From assembly GCA_963578825.1 (NCBI GenBank), contig CAUZDW010000007.1, forward strand, positions 62,001 through 126,000: a stretch of 64,000 nucleotides of DNA, in the 5' to 3' direction. Positions 15,293 to 23,511 of this stretch are shown one piece after another; the stretch's first letter is position 1; every line of letters begins with the position of its first letter. A program made the translations under genes and the position numbers. The stretch comes from JAJDNS01 sp963578825 (lineage in GTDB: Bacteria > Acidobacteriota > Vicinamibacteria > Fen-336). The notes beneath the pieces are model-generated. The model was not told where the DNA came from. It saw only the letters and a program-made list of their open reading frames with translations, and made no database searches.

Positions 15293-16213
15293 TCAGCGGC
15301 GGATGTAGGCCGCGACCTCGGAATCGTCCTCGCGCTCCGACCGCGTCCTACTCATGTGCTCGAGCACGAGGGGGAACTGCCGTTCGGGAGCGGCGATGAA
15401 CAGATCGGCATACTGCTTGCCCCGATCCTCCCACTCCCGCGTATCGATGCCCTTGTCGTGGAGGATGGAGAGCACCTTGCGACACTCCTCGAGGTCGGCG
15501 AACCGCCTCTGGGGGAGCCGCACGCCCGGAACCGGCCCGAAGGTCAGGCCGTGCGCCTCGAAGACGTCCTTGATCGGCGACAGGTCGAACATGCGCAGGA
15601 TCGTGACCACCGCAATGGGACCGAAGTCGGCAGGATGGTCCTGGCCTAGATGCGGCAGGATGGCCTCGAAGGTCCGCTTCGTGACGTACCCGATCGCCCC
15701 CGTGCTGATCAGGAGGTTGCAGCTCCGAAACCACGCGCACTCCTCGTCGTTCGGAATGGCGTCCGGCTGCTCGAAGTCCCGCGCGAGGCCACCGTCGAGG
15801 AGCCCAGAATCCACCGCGAAGCGGATTGCCGGCTTGGAGCTGTCGAGTCCCACCGCGCGCACGTCGCACGCCGGCGGCGTGACGTTGAGCCACATCCGCA
15901 TCGCCTCGCACGCCGCCTGGCGCTCTTTCGGAGCGCGGGCCGAGAAGAAGGCCACCATCTCGTCAAAAGAGCATCCGAACCGGACGAAAGCGGCTCCCAT
16001 CCCGTACGAGCACCCCACGTCGAGCATCTGAACGGGCCAGGCATCTTTGATGTGCTGTCGGAGCAACTCCGCGGCCGCCGTGCAGTAGGGGCGGGCCTGC
16101 TCGCCGATCTCGTAGCCGTTTCCCGCCATCGAGGCGATGTAGGCGTGTGGCGTGGGTTGGGTGTAGACGTCGTCGAAGCGGGCCTTGGCCTGATTCTCGG
16201 TGTCGTACCCCAT
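15293..16213 (-). CDS. Class I SAM-dependent methyltransferase-like protein
   Basis: 306 residues. Motif I MLDVGCSYGMGAA lies at about 63-75. An acidic strand AVGLDSSKPAIRFA follows, and LISTGAIGYVT fits motif IV. The acceptor is unknown. The N-terminus (YTQPTPHAYIASMAGNGYEI) and C-terminal 100 residues do not match a named family I recognise. ATG start at 16213. It is in the fourth cassette, same direction as the ABC transporter but separated by about 100 bp. Confidence 0.75.
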   Translation of the reverse strand: MGYDTENQAKARFDDVYTQPTPHAYIASMAGNGYEIGEQARPYCTAAAELLRQHIKDAWPVQMLDVGCSYGMGAAFVRFGCSFDEMVAFFSARAPKERQAACEAMRMWLNVTPPACDVRAVGLDSSKPAIRFAVDSGLLDGGLARDFEQPDAIPNDEECAWFRSCNLLISTGAIGYVTKRTFEAILPHLGQDHPADFGPIAVVTILRMFDLSPIKDVFEAHGLTFGPVPGVRLPQRRFADLEECRKVLSILHDKGIDTREWEDRGKQYADLFIAAPERQFPLVLEHMSRTRSEREDDSEVAAYIRR

Positions 16214-16591
16214 AGCATCACCTCAAAGAAGCCTCCGAGGACCGAAATGACAGGTTATGGCGCGCCCGTGACCTAGCGGTCCGGCTCCCCTCCACCCGGC
16301 GGCCCTCGGACCTTCGGTCGTGGCGTCGATCGATCCCGTCTCCAAGACCGGCTCAGCGTACGACCCTGCCAAACATCAGCGATGTGCGGGGGAGAAACTC
16401 TAAAAGACAGCCAAGCGTATCACAGAGGAGGACCTCTTTCAGGAGTGTGATCAGGGGTTCAGTGAGCGCGAAAATCTCCTTGGTTGCCAGTGACGACCGT
16501 TCCACAGATGGGGCCGCCGACCCATCGCACGCTGATACGCCGCCGGCGGGCGATGCTCGCCAGAACGAGCGTGAAGAGAGAACAAAAGGGC

Positions 16592-16745
16592 TCAGACAAA
16601 GTCCAGCACGAGGAGCCACAGCCCGCTGCCCATTAGCGCGGCCAGGGTCCAGAGCCGCTCCGTGCGGGCCTGCACGGCGAGGGTCACCAGGGCAAAGCGA
16701 GAGCAGGGTGCCGACCACCGCCAACGCGAGGAGCGTTCTGACCAC
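16592..16745 (-). pseudogene. Possible small membrane protein remnant with one frameshift
   Basis: From a GTG at 16745 the frame reads VVRTLLALAVVGTLLS and then leaves frame. The next frame continues FALVTLAVQARTERLWTLAA, then LMGSGLWLLVLDFV-stop. Joined, they would give a roughly 50-residue two-helix membrane protein. It is unassigned and may not be real. The rest of 16214-16851 shows no gene. Confidence 0.3.
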
Positions 16746-16851
16746 CTCGCTTCCCCCGTCCCACGCTTGGGGGCGGAGGTCAGCGCTGGGGGGCAGGCGT
16801 CCGGCCGACGGCTCCTGCCGACAACTCCCCCTGTCTCCCGAGGAAGAACGT

Positions 16852-17031
16852 CATTTTGAATGCCACCTTGAATGTCATCCCTGTTCAGGGGTGTCCAGGG
16901 TGCCTTCTCGGCGGCTGGTTTCGACCCGTCGGCTGTGTTCATCGGTGTTTGCAGGCGTCCATCTGTAACGTACGTAGAACCAACAACTTAAAATCGGCAC
17001 AGTCCGGGTTCGAGTCCCGGCACCAGCACCA
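16852..17031 (+). repeat. 180-bp tRNA-half (att-like) element, copy D
   Basis: Third full element, again exactly 180 bp. It has the direct repeat TTTGAATGCCAC / CTTGAATGTCAT, hairpin CCCTGTTCAGGG, and tRNA 3' half at 16986-17031 ending in CCA. It closes the ABC-transporter/methyltransferase cassette and is the last copy I can find in the window. Confidence 0.85.
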
Positions 17032-17271
17032 CCCTACACGGCGAACCTTTCCGTCTCCCACCGGTCCTGAGCTGTCCCGGAACAGCGTGAATTCGCGAGC
17101 TCGCCACCAAGTTCGTCGCATTGACCCGCCTTGAGGAGCGTGTGGCGGCGCTCGAACGACGTACGCCTGAGCAAGGCGCGCCGCCCACTCTCCAACGGCG
17201 TACCTCCGGGCCCGTGCCATTCCCCAGGAGTGGGGAATCCCGGCAGACGAGCTGCTTCGCTTGTGGAGAAC

Positions 17272-17304
17272 CTGTGGAAACTCGGTCCGACCGAGTTTCC
17301 ACAG
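17272..17304. repeat. Perfect 33-bp palindrome (16-bp arms, one central base)
   Basis: CTGTGGAAACTCGGTC, a single C, then its exact reverse complement. It lies in the roughly 440-bp gene-free stretch between the last att-like element and the MBL-fold gene. No T-run follows, so it is not an obvious terminator. A protein-binding site or a mobile-element end is possible. A second small hairpin, TCCCCaggagtGGGGA, is at 17221-17236. Confidence 0.6.
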
Positions 17305-17471
17305 CCCGGTCTGGCCCCGACAGGCTGCGCTGCGGCGTGGTCGGAGTAAGGTGCGCGTCTCGCCGGTCTCGGCGACGACCGAGGTGATAGAGTCCGCCGT
17401 GAACGCCGCACGTTCTCGCAGCGGAGCCGAGGATGTCGTCCAATAACTTGGACAATCAGGGGGGAAGACGT

Positions 17472-18347
17472 ATGAGCAACAGGCACGCCCGATCGTTCCT
17501 GCCAGCGCTCGTCGTCGGTTTGGGGCTGGCTCTTTCCGCGACCGCTCAACAGCAGGAGCCCACGCGCTCCATCACCAAGATCACCGGAGATCTGTACAGG
17601 GCTACCCAGAACGCTCACCACACCGTGTTCCTCGTGACCTCCGAGGGAATCATCCTGGCGGATCCCATCGGCGTGGACTTTGCGAGCTGGTTGAAGGCCG
17701 AATTGGCCGAACGTTTCGACACGCCGGTCCGATACGTGCTCTACAGCCATTACCACGCCGATCACGCTTCTGGTGGAGCTGTCTTCCAGGACACAGCGGA
17801 GCTCATCGGTCACGAGAACATGGTTCGGAATCTGGACGCGGAAAAGGGGAGCGACACCTTCGCGAACGTGCGCGCACCGGATCGCACGTACTCGGACACC
17901 CTGACCGTCGAGCTGGGCGGCAAGACCGTGCGAATGATTCACGCGTTGCCGAGCCACAGTGATGACTCCTCAATCATCTCCTTTCCGGAGGAGCGGGCCG
18001 TGTTCGCCGTCGACTTCGTGAACGTTCGCCGTTTGCCGTACCGGAACATGGGCGGCGGCCCCATCCAACCGTGGATCGAGGCCAACAAGGACCTGCAGAA
18101 ACGCGTGGACTACGACATCATGGCGCCGGGCCACGGACCCGCCGGAAAGAAGTCCGACATCGACGCCTCCACGCGCTACCTGGAGGAGCTACTGGCAGCG
18201 GTCTCCAAGGGCATGGCCGAAGGGCAGAGCCTGGAGCGGCTCAAGGAATCAGTCTTGATGAAGGGCTACTCGGATTGGGGCCAGTACGACGCCTGGCGCG
18301 CCGAGAACGTCGAGGCCGCGTACCAGAGCTTGGCGGGGGACCGGTGA
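17472..18347 (+). CDS. Exported MBL-fold metallo-hydrolase
   Basis: 291 residues with a signal peptide (MSNRHARSFLPALVVGLGLA to about residue 25). The zinc motif HYHADH follows a typical VRYVLYSHYH strand. Later zinc ligands are the His of ALPSHSDDSS, the Asp of AVDFVN and the His of APGHGP. It resembles the broad exported MBL group that includes B3-like and quinoprotein-relay proteins; the substrate cannot be assigned. The start was chosen at the ATG at 17472 because GGGGGGAAG precedes it and the signal peptide begins there. It is followed at 33 bp by the NIPSNAP gene, a likely operon. Confidence 0.85.
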   Translation: MSNRHARSFLPALVVGLGLALSATAQQQEPTRSITKITGDLYRATQNAHHTVFLVTSEGIILADPIGVDFASWLKAELAERFDTPVRYVLYSHYHADHASGGAVFQDTAELIGHENMVRNLDAEKGSDTFANVRAPDRTYSDTLTVELGGKTVRMIHALPSHSDDSSIISFPEERAVFAVDFVNVRRLPYRNMGGGPIQPWIEANKDLQKRVDYDIMAPGHGPAGKKSDIDASTRYLEELLAAVSKGMAEGQSLERLKESVLMKGYSDWGQYDAWRAENVEAAYQSLAGDR

Positions 18348-18380
18348 TGCTCGGAAAGTGATCAGAGAGCGAGGAACTTG

Positions 18381-19160
18381 ATGGAAAGAAGAGATTTTGT
18401 GGGATCGACGGCGCTGGCGGCGGCGGGTGCCCTGGCGGGTGCGGCGTCTGCCCGGGGGCAGAGCGGGAAGGGTGCCCGGCAGTTTCTGGAGATGCGAGAG
18501 TACTCCACCATCTCCCGGGGTGCCGCCGGAGCGTTGAGGGGGCAGCTCGAGCAGGCGCTGCTCCCGGCCCTGAACCGCCTGGGACTCGAGCCCATCGGCG
18601 CCTTCAGTCCGATGTACGGGTCCGACAGCGCGACTGTCCACCTTCTCATCCCACACAATTCCATCGATTCGGTGCTGACTCTGTCCGCGAGACTTCTGGA
18701 TGACGAAAGATTCACCCAGGCAGCCGGCCCTCTCCTCCAGCCTTCGGCCGAGCAGGCGGTGTACGTCCGCGTGAAGAGCTCCCTCATGCAGGCGTTCGAA
18801 GGCATCCCCCGGATCGAGGTGCCGCCCAGGGAGCCCCGCATCTTCGAGCTGCGCCGCTACGAGAGCCACAACTTGAAGGCGGGGAAGCTGAAGGTGGAGA
18901 TGTTCAACGAAGGAGAGATCGACATCTTCCGAAAGACAGGGATGACACCGGTCTTCTTCGGCGAGACGCTGATCGGGGATCACATGCCCAACCTGCTCTA
19001 CATGCTGACCTTCAAGGACATGGCGGAGCGGGACGCCGCGTGGGACAGGTTCCGAGTGCACCCGGACTGGAAGAAGATGTCGGCGATGGAGAGGTACAGG
19101 GGCACGGTGTCGAACATCAGCGACACCATCCTCCGACCGGAGAGCTTCTCACAGGTCTGA
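18381..19160 (+). CDS. NIPSNAP-family protein with twin-arginine signal
   Basis: About 259 residues. The N-terminus MERRDFVGSTALAAAGALAG is a twin-arginine type signal. Two NIPSNAP-like (dimeric alpha-beta barrel) repeats follow: FLEMREYSTISRGAAGALRG and later IFELRRYESHNLKAGKLKVE, the latter ending FRVHPDWKKM, the classical NIPSNAP block. Biochemical role unknown; in bacteria such proteins often sit near oxidoreductases. The ATG at 18381 is used (a TTG lies three bases earlier). It is downstream of the MBL-fold hydrolase in the same orientation. Confidence 0.85.
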   Translation: MERRDFVGSTALAAAGALAGAASARGQSGKGARQFLEMREYSTISRGAAGALRGQLEQALLPALNRLGLEPIGAFSPMYGSDSATVHLLIPHNSIDSVLTLSARLLDDERFTQAAGPLLQPSAEQAVYVRVKSSLMQAFEGIPRIEVPPREPRIFELRRYESHNLKAGKLKVEMFNEGEIDIFRKTGMTPVFFGETLIGDHMPNLLYMLTFKDMAERDAAWDRFRVHPDWKKMSAMERYRGTVSNISDTILRPESFSQV

Positions 19161-19266
19161 ACCGCCGGGCGGGCCTCGAGCTGGCTCAAAACAAGATTGC
19201 CACCCCGGTGGCGCGCGCACGCACCGTTTGCGCGCGCGTCGCGTTGTCGTATAGCCGCGGTCCCCT

Positions 19267-20472
19267 ATGCGCCGACTCGTCGTTCTCGTCACACTCATCC
19301 CACTCCTTCTTTTTCCAGACGCTCCTGCGCTCGCCGCAAGCGATCTGCCGCTGGCGACACCCGAGTCGGTCGGGATGTCGTCGGAGCGCCTGGAAAACGT
19401 CTGGAAATGGCTGGACCGCGTCATCGAGCGTGGGGAGGCTGCGGGTTTCGTGACGCTGGTAGCGCGACGCGGCAAGGTGGTCCATTTCGTGGCACACGGC
19501 AACATAGGCATGAAGGTCAAGAAGCCGATGCCGAAGGACGCGCTCTTCGACCTGGCATCGATGACCAAGCCGGTGACCGTGGTCGCAGCGTTGATGCTGC
19601 TGGAAGAGGGACGGTTCCTGCTGACCGACCCGATCTCGAAATACCTGCCGGAGTTCGAGGACCAGGTCGTTCGCCTCAGCGAGAGGCAGCTGGTTCCGCC
19701 GGACAGCGAGGTCACGGTGCACAACCTGTTCACTCACACGTCGGGCATCGGTGCGAACTGGTCGCGGGCGGAGGTCTATGAGTTCTCGACTCTCGAGGAG
19801 TACATCGAGGCGTTGGCCGAGATCCCTCTGAGCCACCAGCCCGGTTCGACCTGGTTCTACGGATACTCGCACGATGTCCTGGGCTATCTGGTCCAGACCG
19901 TGACCGGGCAGCCGCTGGCCGAGTTCATCCAGCAGCGCATCCTCGACCCCCTGGGGATGGAGGACACGCACTACTGGCCGCCGTCTTCGAAGGACGATCG
20001 GCGGGCGGTGCTGGTCGTGGAAGGCAGGGACGACCTGGACTCCACGTCGCGACGTCCGCTGAAGGCCGCGGAAGAGGCGACACTCACGAGAGGAGCGAGC
20101 GGGCTCTACTCGACGGCTGCGGACTACTGGCGTTTCTGCCAGATGCTGCTGAACGGCGGAGAGCTCGACGGCGAGCGGTTGCTGGGCCCGCGCACCGTCG
20201 CGCGGATCAGTCAGGAGCACATTCCTGCAGAGCTCTTCGACCGCCCCGGAACAACGTTCGGGCTCGGCCATGCTGTGACCGTCGACCCCGCGGAGCAGGG
20301 CTTCTACTGGTCCGAGGGCAGCTACTACTGGGGCGGATCGCAGGGGACCGTGTTCTGGGTGGATCCGAAGGAGCAACTGACCGGCGTTCTGATGGTCCAA
20401 CGCAGCCGCATGGATCGCATCAACCAGCGCCAGGTGTTCGCAGAGATCGTCTACGCGGCGATCGTGGACTAG
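19267..20472 (+). CDS. Exported serine hydrolase, class C beta-lactamase/EstB family
   Basis: 401 residues with a signal peptide (to about residue 24). The catalytic SxxK is SMTK at 98-101. The YxN-like position is YGYS (about 198) and the KTG-like box is WGGSQGT near the C-terminus. The family covers esterases, D-aminopeptidases and carboxypeptidases as well as true AmpC enzymes; lack of a strict YAN and KTG argues for an esterase or peptidase role. Length is normal. Confidence 0.87.
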   Translation: MRRLVVLVTLIPLLLFPDAPALAASDLPLATPESVGMSSERLENVWKWLDRVIERGEAAGFVTLVARRGKVVHFVAHGNIGMKVKKPMPKDALFDLASMTKPVTVVAALMLLEEGRFLLTDPISKYLPEFEDQVVRLSERQLVPPDSEVTVHNLFTHTSGIGANWSRAEVYEFSTLEEYIEALAEIPLSHQPGSTWFYGYSHDVLGYLVQTVTGQPLAEFIQQRILDPLGMEDTHYWPPSSKDDRRAVLVVEGRDDLDSTSRRPLKAAEEATLTRGASGLYSTAADYWRFCQMLLNGGELDGERLLGPRTVARISQEHIPAELFDRPGTTFGLGHAVTVDPAEQGFYWSEGSYYWGGSQGTVFWVDPKEQLTGVLMVQRSRMDRINQRQVFAEIVYAAIVD

Positions 20473-20533
20473 GGTAAGCGCGGTGTTGTCCATTTGATCG
20501 TGTAGCATGGGGAGGGGTCAGGAGGAGGAGCCA

Positions 20534-21067
20534 GTGAGAGCCACCAGGATGTGCTCGCTACTTGCCGTGGTCGCCATGGCGACCACGGCCTGCGCCGGCC
20601 CGCCGGAAGAGTCGGCGAATGACGCCGGCCCCGCCAACGCCCCGAGCCAGGCAGGTGCCACCGCGGAGGCCGCCGAGCCCGGGCAACGCGCCCAACCCGC
20701 TCAGCCCAAGCAGGCCGCACAGCCCGAGCGCCGCCCGGAGCCGAAAGCGCCCCGCGCCGAGGGCGACGAGCTGGCCGAGCTGCTCGCCAGCGAAGACTAC
20801 CTCCTCCTGGACGTCCGCCGTCCCGAGGAGCTCGAGGAGAGAGGAACCGTCGAGGGTTACCTCAACATCCCGATCGAGGAGCTGGCCGATCGGCTGGATG
20901 AGGTGCCGCGAGACCGTCCCGTACTCACGGCTTGAAACGGCGGTGGCCGAGCCGCGCGTGCCGCGGCTTTACTCGAAGAGAACGGTTTCGAAGTGGTGGC
21001 CTTTTGCGGCTTGCGAGCCTACGAGGGCGACAAGATCCACCCGAAAGCGGACGGCGGAAAGCCGTAG
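20534..21067 (+). CDS. Rhodanese-domain lipoprotein, predicted selenoprotein (Sec at in-frame TGA 20933-20935)
   Basis: 177 codons if the TGA at 20933-20935 is read through. The N-terminus has a lipoprotein-like signal (CSLLAVVAMATTACAG, Cys 20), then a Pro/Ala/Glu-rich linker. A rhodanese domain starts about residue 80 (LLLDVRRPEELEERGTVEGY; PRDRPVLTA). The next codon (134) is TGA, and the same frame continues without interruption as NGGGRAARAAALLEENGFEV, then VAFCGLRAYEG to a TAG at 21065. Rhodanese active loops read C-x-x-G-x-R; here TGA-N-G-G-G-R puts TGA exactly at the catalytic Cys. A GC-rich hairpin lies 16 nt downstream. A TGC-to-TGA substitution or error is the alternative. GTG start after AGGAGGAGG. 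Confidence 0.7.
20951..20967 (+). promoter_or_regulatory. Candidate bacterial SECIS hairpin
   Basis: GCCGCG-CGTGC-CGCGGC: a 6-bp perfect stem with a 5-nt loop. The loop starts 22 nt after the in-frame TGA of the rhodanese gene. Known bacterial SECIS elements put the apical loop about 16-37 nt after UGA with a G in the first two loop positions; both hold here. It lacks the classical GGU loop of E. coli fdhF, so it is a candidate only. Confidence 0.45.
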
Positions 21068-21203
21068 CGTCCGACGAGTCAGCGTCGGCACTCGGTTCCG
21101 GCCAGGCGGCCGCCGATCAGGCCGCGAGTTCCTTGTACGCGACCGCGAGCATGGTGGCGGCGCCAGTCAATCTCCGCCGAGGGCGGACTGTTCGAGGCAA
21201 TCA

Positions 21204-21323
21204 ATGCGGATGCTCCTTATCGCCCTCTCCGTGATCGTTTCTCATATGGCCTGGCATTGGATGGGGGACCGTATTGCGGTGCTCAGGGAATACCCGGTTC
21301 GATGGACCGAGGCCTCGAAATGA
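21204..21323 (+). CDS. Small 39-residue membrane peptide or C-terminal remnant
   Basis: Reads MRMLLIALSVIVSHMAWHWM, then GDRIAVLREYPVRWTEASK: one hydrophobic helix and a basic tail. Its TGA overlaps the ATG of the next gene (ATGA at 21320-21323), which argues for translation. The preceding frame (GLFEAINADA) looks as if it should join this helix, so it may instead be the end of a larger membrane protein broken by a frameshift. No firm family. Confidence 0.4.
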   Translation: MRMLLIALSVIVSHMAWHWMGDRIAVLREYPVRWTEASK

Positions 21324-23464
21324 GTTTCCTGCACACCTGGGTATTGGCAGCAGCCATCGCAGCGCCGCAACCGACGACCACTCCTGAAGCCCCGGCCCAC
21401 GCGGTCACGGAAGAGATTCGCCTCGACGGCGTACTGGACGAGGCCGTCTGGGCCACCGTTCCGACCATCGGGCGTCTCCTCCAGCAGGAGCCCATCCCCG
21501 AGTCCGCGCCCACGATGGAGACAGAGGTTCGCGTTGTGTTCGATCGGGACCACCTCTATTTCGGCATCCTGTGTCGGGACGACGATCCCTCGTCCATCGT
21601 GGCGAATCAGCTCTCCCGGGACTCGCAGCTCAGGACCGACGACAACATCGCGATCGTCCTCGACCCGTTCCTCGATCGCCGCAACGGCTTCTTCTTCGAA
21701 ACGAATGCGGTCGGCTCCCGAACCGACGGTCAGGTGGCGAACAACGCCGAACGACGAACTCGCGAATGGGACGGCATCTGGAATGCCGCGGCTCGCGTCA
21801 CCGACGAAGGCTGGGTGGCCGAGATCGAGATTCCGTTCAAGACCCTCCGGTTCAAGCCTGGTGAGACGACCTGGGGCCTCAACGTGGAGCGCACGGTCGT
21901 TCGGTTGAACGAAGTGAATCGGTGGGCCTCGCCACGGCGGGATGTCTGGCTCACCAACTTCGCAATGGCGGGCCAGCTGACAGATCTCGAGGGCATCCAG
22001 CAGGGTCGGGGCCTGGACATTCGCCCCTATGCGTCGACGAGCCGGGCCGACGGCGACGGCGATTTCGACGTCGGCCTGGACGTCTTCAAGAACATCACCC
22101 CCAGCCTGAACGCGTCCGTCACCGTCAACACGGACTTCGCGGAGACGGAGGTGGACGCCCGCCGGGTGAACCTGACCCGATTCCCCCTCTTCTTTCCGGA
22201 GAAGAGGACCTTCTTCCTGGAGGGGGCGGGCATCTTCGAGATCGCCGGCCTGACCGCGAATCGGCGGGGGGGCACCCTTCTTCCCTTCTTCAGTCGCCGG
22301 ATCGGTCTCCTGGAAGGACAGGAGGTTCCGATCATTGCCGGTGCCAAGATGGTGGGCCGGGAGAAGGGATTCAACATCGGCGTCCTCGACGTGGTCACCA
22401 ACGACGCGGAGATCCCGAACTTTGGACACGTCGACAAGCAGAACCTGCTGGTGGCCCGGGTGAGCCGCAACCTGTTCACCCAGTCCTGGATCGGGGGGAT
22501 CCTGACCCACGGGAACCCGGAGGGGACCGGCCAGAACACGTTGTTCGGCTTGGACGCGAAGTTCGCCACGTCGAAGTTCCGAGACGACAAGAACCTCAGC
22601 CTGTCCCTCTACTACCTTGGAACGAAAGACGAGACCCTCGGCGAAATGGACACGGCCTACGGGTTCAAGCTCGAGTATCCCAACGACCTGTGGGACGCGA
22701 ACGTGAGCTTCACCACCATTGGAGAGGACTTCAACGCGGCCCTGGGCTTCGTACCGCGAAAGGGAATTCGCATCTTCCGACCCTTCGTCTCGTTTCGGCC
22801 TCGGGCGCGGCAGATCGGAATCCGCCAATTCAACTTCCAGTTCTTTCCCACGCTGGTCTACGCCCTCGACGGGCGGTTGCTCGACTACCGCGTCCAGACG
22901 GCACCCCTGAACCTGGAGACCGAGTCCCAGGAGCGGATCGAGTTCAACGTGATTCCAGAGCAACAGACCCTGGATGAGCCTTTCGAGATTCACGACGGGG
23001 CAGTGATACCCGCTGGCCGGTACCAATGGACCCGATATCGTGCCGAGGTGCAGACGGCGGAGTACCGTCCCTGGGCGGTTGAGCTCTCCTACCGGTGGGG
23101 CGGCTTCTTCACCGGGAGCCGGCGGGAGATCCAGCTGGCTGTCATCCTGAAGCTGAGCCGTCATCTCCACCTGGAGTTCCGCAGCGAACGCAACGACGTG
23201 GAGCTGCCCGAGGGGACGTTCGACACACAGGTCTTCGAGCTCGCAGCGAACACCAGCTTCACACCCAACCTCTCCTGGGCCAACCTGGTGCAGTTCGACA
23301 ACGACTCCAACATCCTCGGGTTCCAGAGCCGCTTCCGCTGGATCCTGAGGCCGGGGAACGACTTCTTCGTCGTGGTCAACAGGGGTTGGGAGAGGCTGGG
23401 CGATCGGTTCCAGCCCGCGTCCGATAACTTCACCCTGAAGTTTCAGTACACGTTCCGTCTCTAA
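21320..23464 (+). CDS. DUF5916 outer-membrane protein with N-terminal CBM9-like domain
   Basis: About 714 residues with a short signal peptide (MSFLHTWVLAAAIAAPQ). The N-terminal 200 residues are a CBM9-like domain (EIRLDGVLDEAVWATVPTIG; VVFDRDHLYFGILCRDDDPS). The DUF5916 barrel follows (FPLFFPEKRTFFLEGAGIFE; FFSRRIGL) and ends in aromatic FTLKFQYTFRL, typical of an outer-membrane strand. These proteins are widespread in Bacteroidetes and Acidobacteria; their function is not established. I chose the ATG at 21320 because it starts the signal peptide and overlaps the stop of the preceding small frame. Confidence 0.87.
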   Translation: MSFLHTWVLAAAIAAPQPTTTPEAPAHAVTEEIRLDGVLDEAVWATVPTIGRLLQQEPIPESAPTMETEVRVVFDRDHLYFGILCRDDDPSSIVANQLSRDSQLRTDDNIAIVLDPFLDRRNGFFFETNAVGSRTDGQVANNAERRTREWDGIWNAAARVTDEGWVAEIEIPFKTLRFKPGETTWGLNVERTVVRLNEVNRWASPRRDVWLTNFAMAGQLTDLEGIQQGRGLDIRPYASTSRADGDGDFDVGLDVFKNITPSLNASVTVNTDFAETEVDARRVNLTRFPLFFPEKRTFFLEGAGIFEIAGLTANRRGGTLLPFFSRRIGLLEGQEVPIIAGAKMVGREKGFNIGVLDVVTNDAEIPNFGHVDKQNLLVARVSRNLFTQSWIGGILTHGNPEGTGQNTLFGLDAKFATSKFRDDKNLSLSLYYLGTKDETLGEMDTAYGFKLEYPNDLWDANVSFTTIGEDFNAALGFVPRKGIRIFRPFVSFRPRARQIGIRQFNFQFFPTLVYALDGRLLDYRVQTAPLNLETESQERIEFNVIPEQQTLDEPFEIHDGAVIPAGRYQWTRYRAEVQTAEYRPWAVELSYRWGGFFTGSRREIQLAVILKLSRHLHLEFRSERNDVELPEGTFDTQVFELAANTSFTPNLSWANLVQFDNDSNILGFQSRFRWILRPGNDFFVVVNRGWERLGDRFQPASDNFTLKFQYTFRL

Positions 23465-23511
23465 AGGCTCGACGAGATCGCCCGGCAACGCGAATGTCAT
23501 CTTGAATTGAG

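Noticed and set aside
17121..17387. Plus-strand frame MTRLEERVAALERRTPEQGA
   Set aside because: Short coiled-coil look at the start, but the remainder is low-complexity and crosses the 33-bp palindrome; not supported as a gene.
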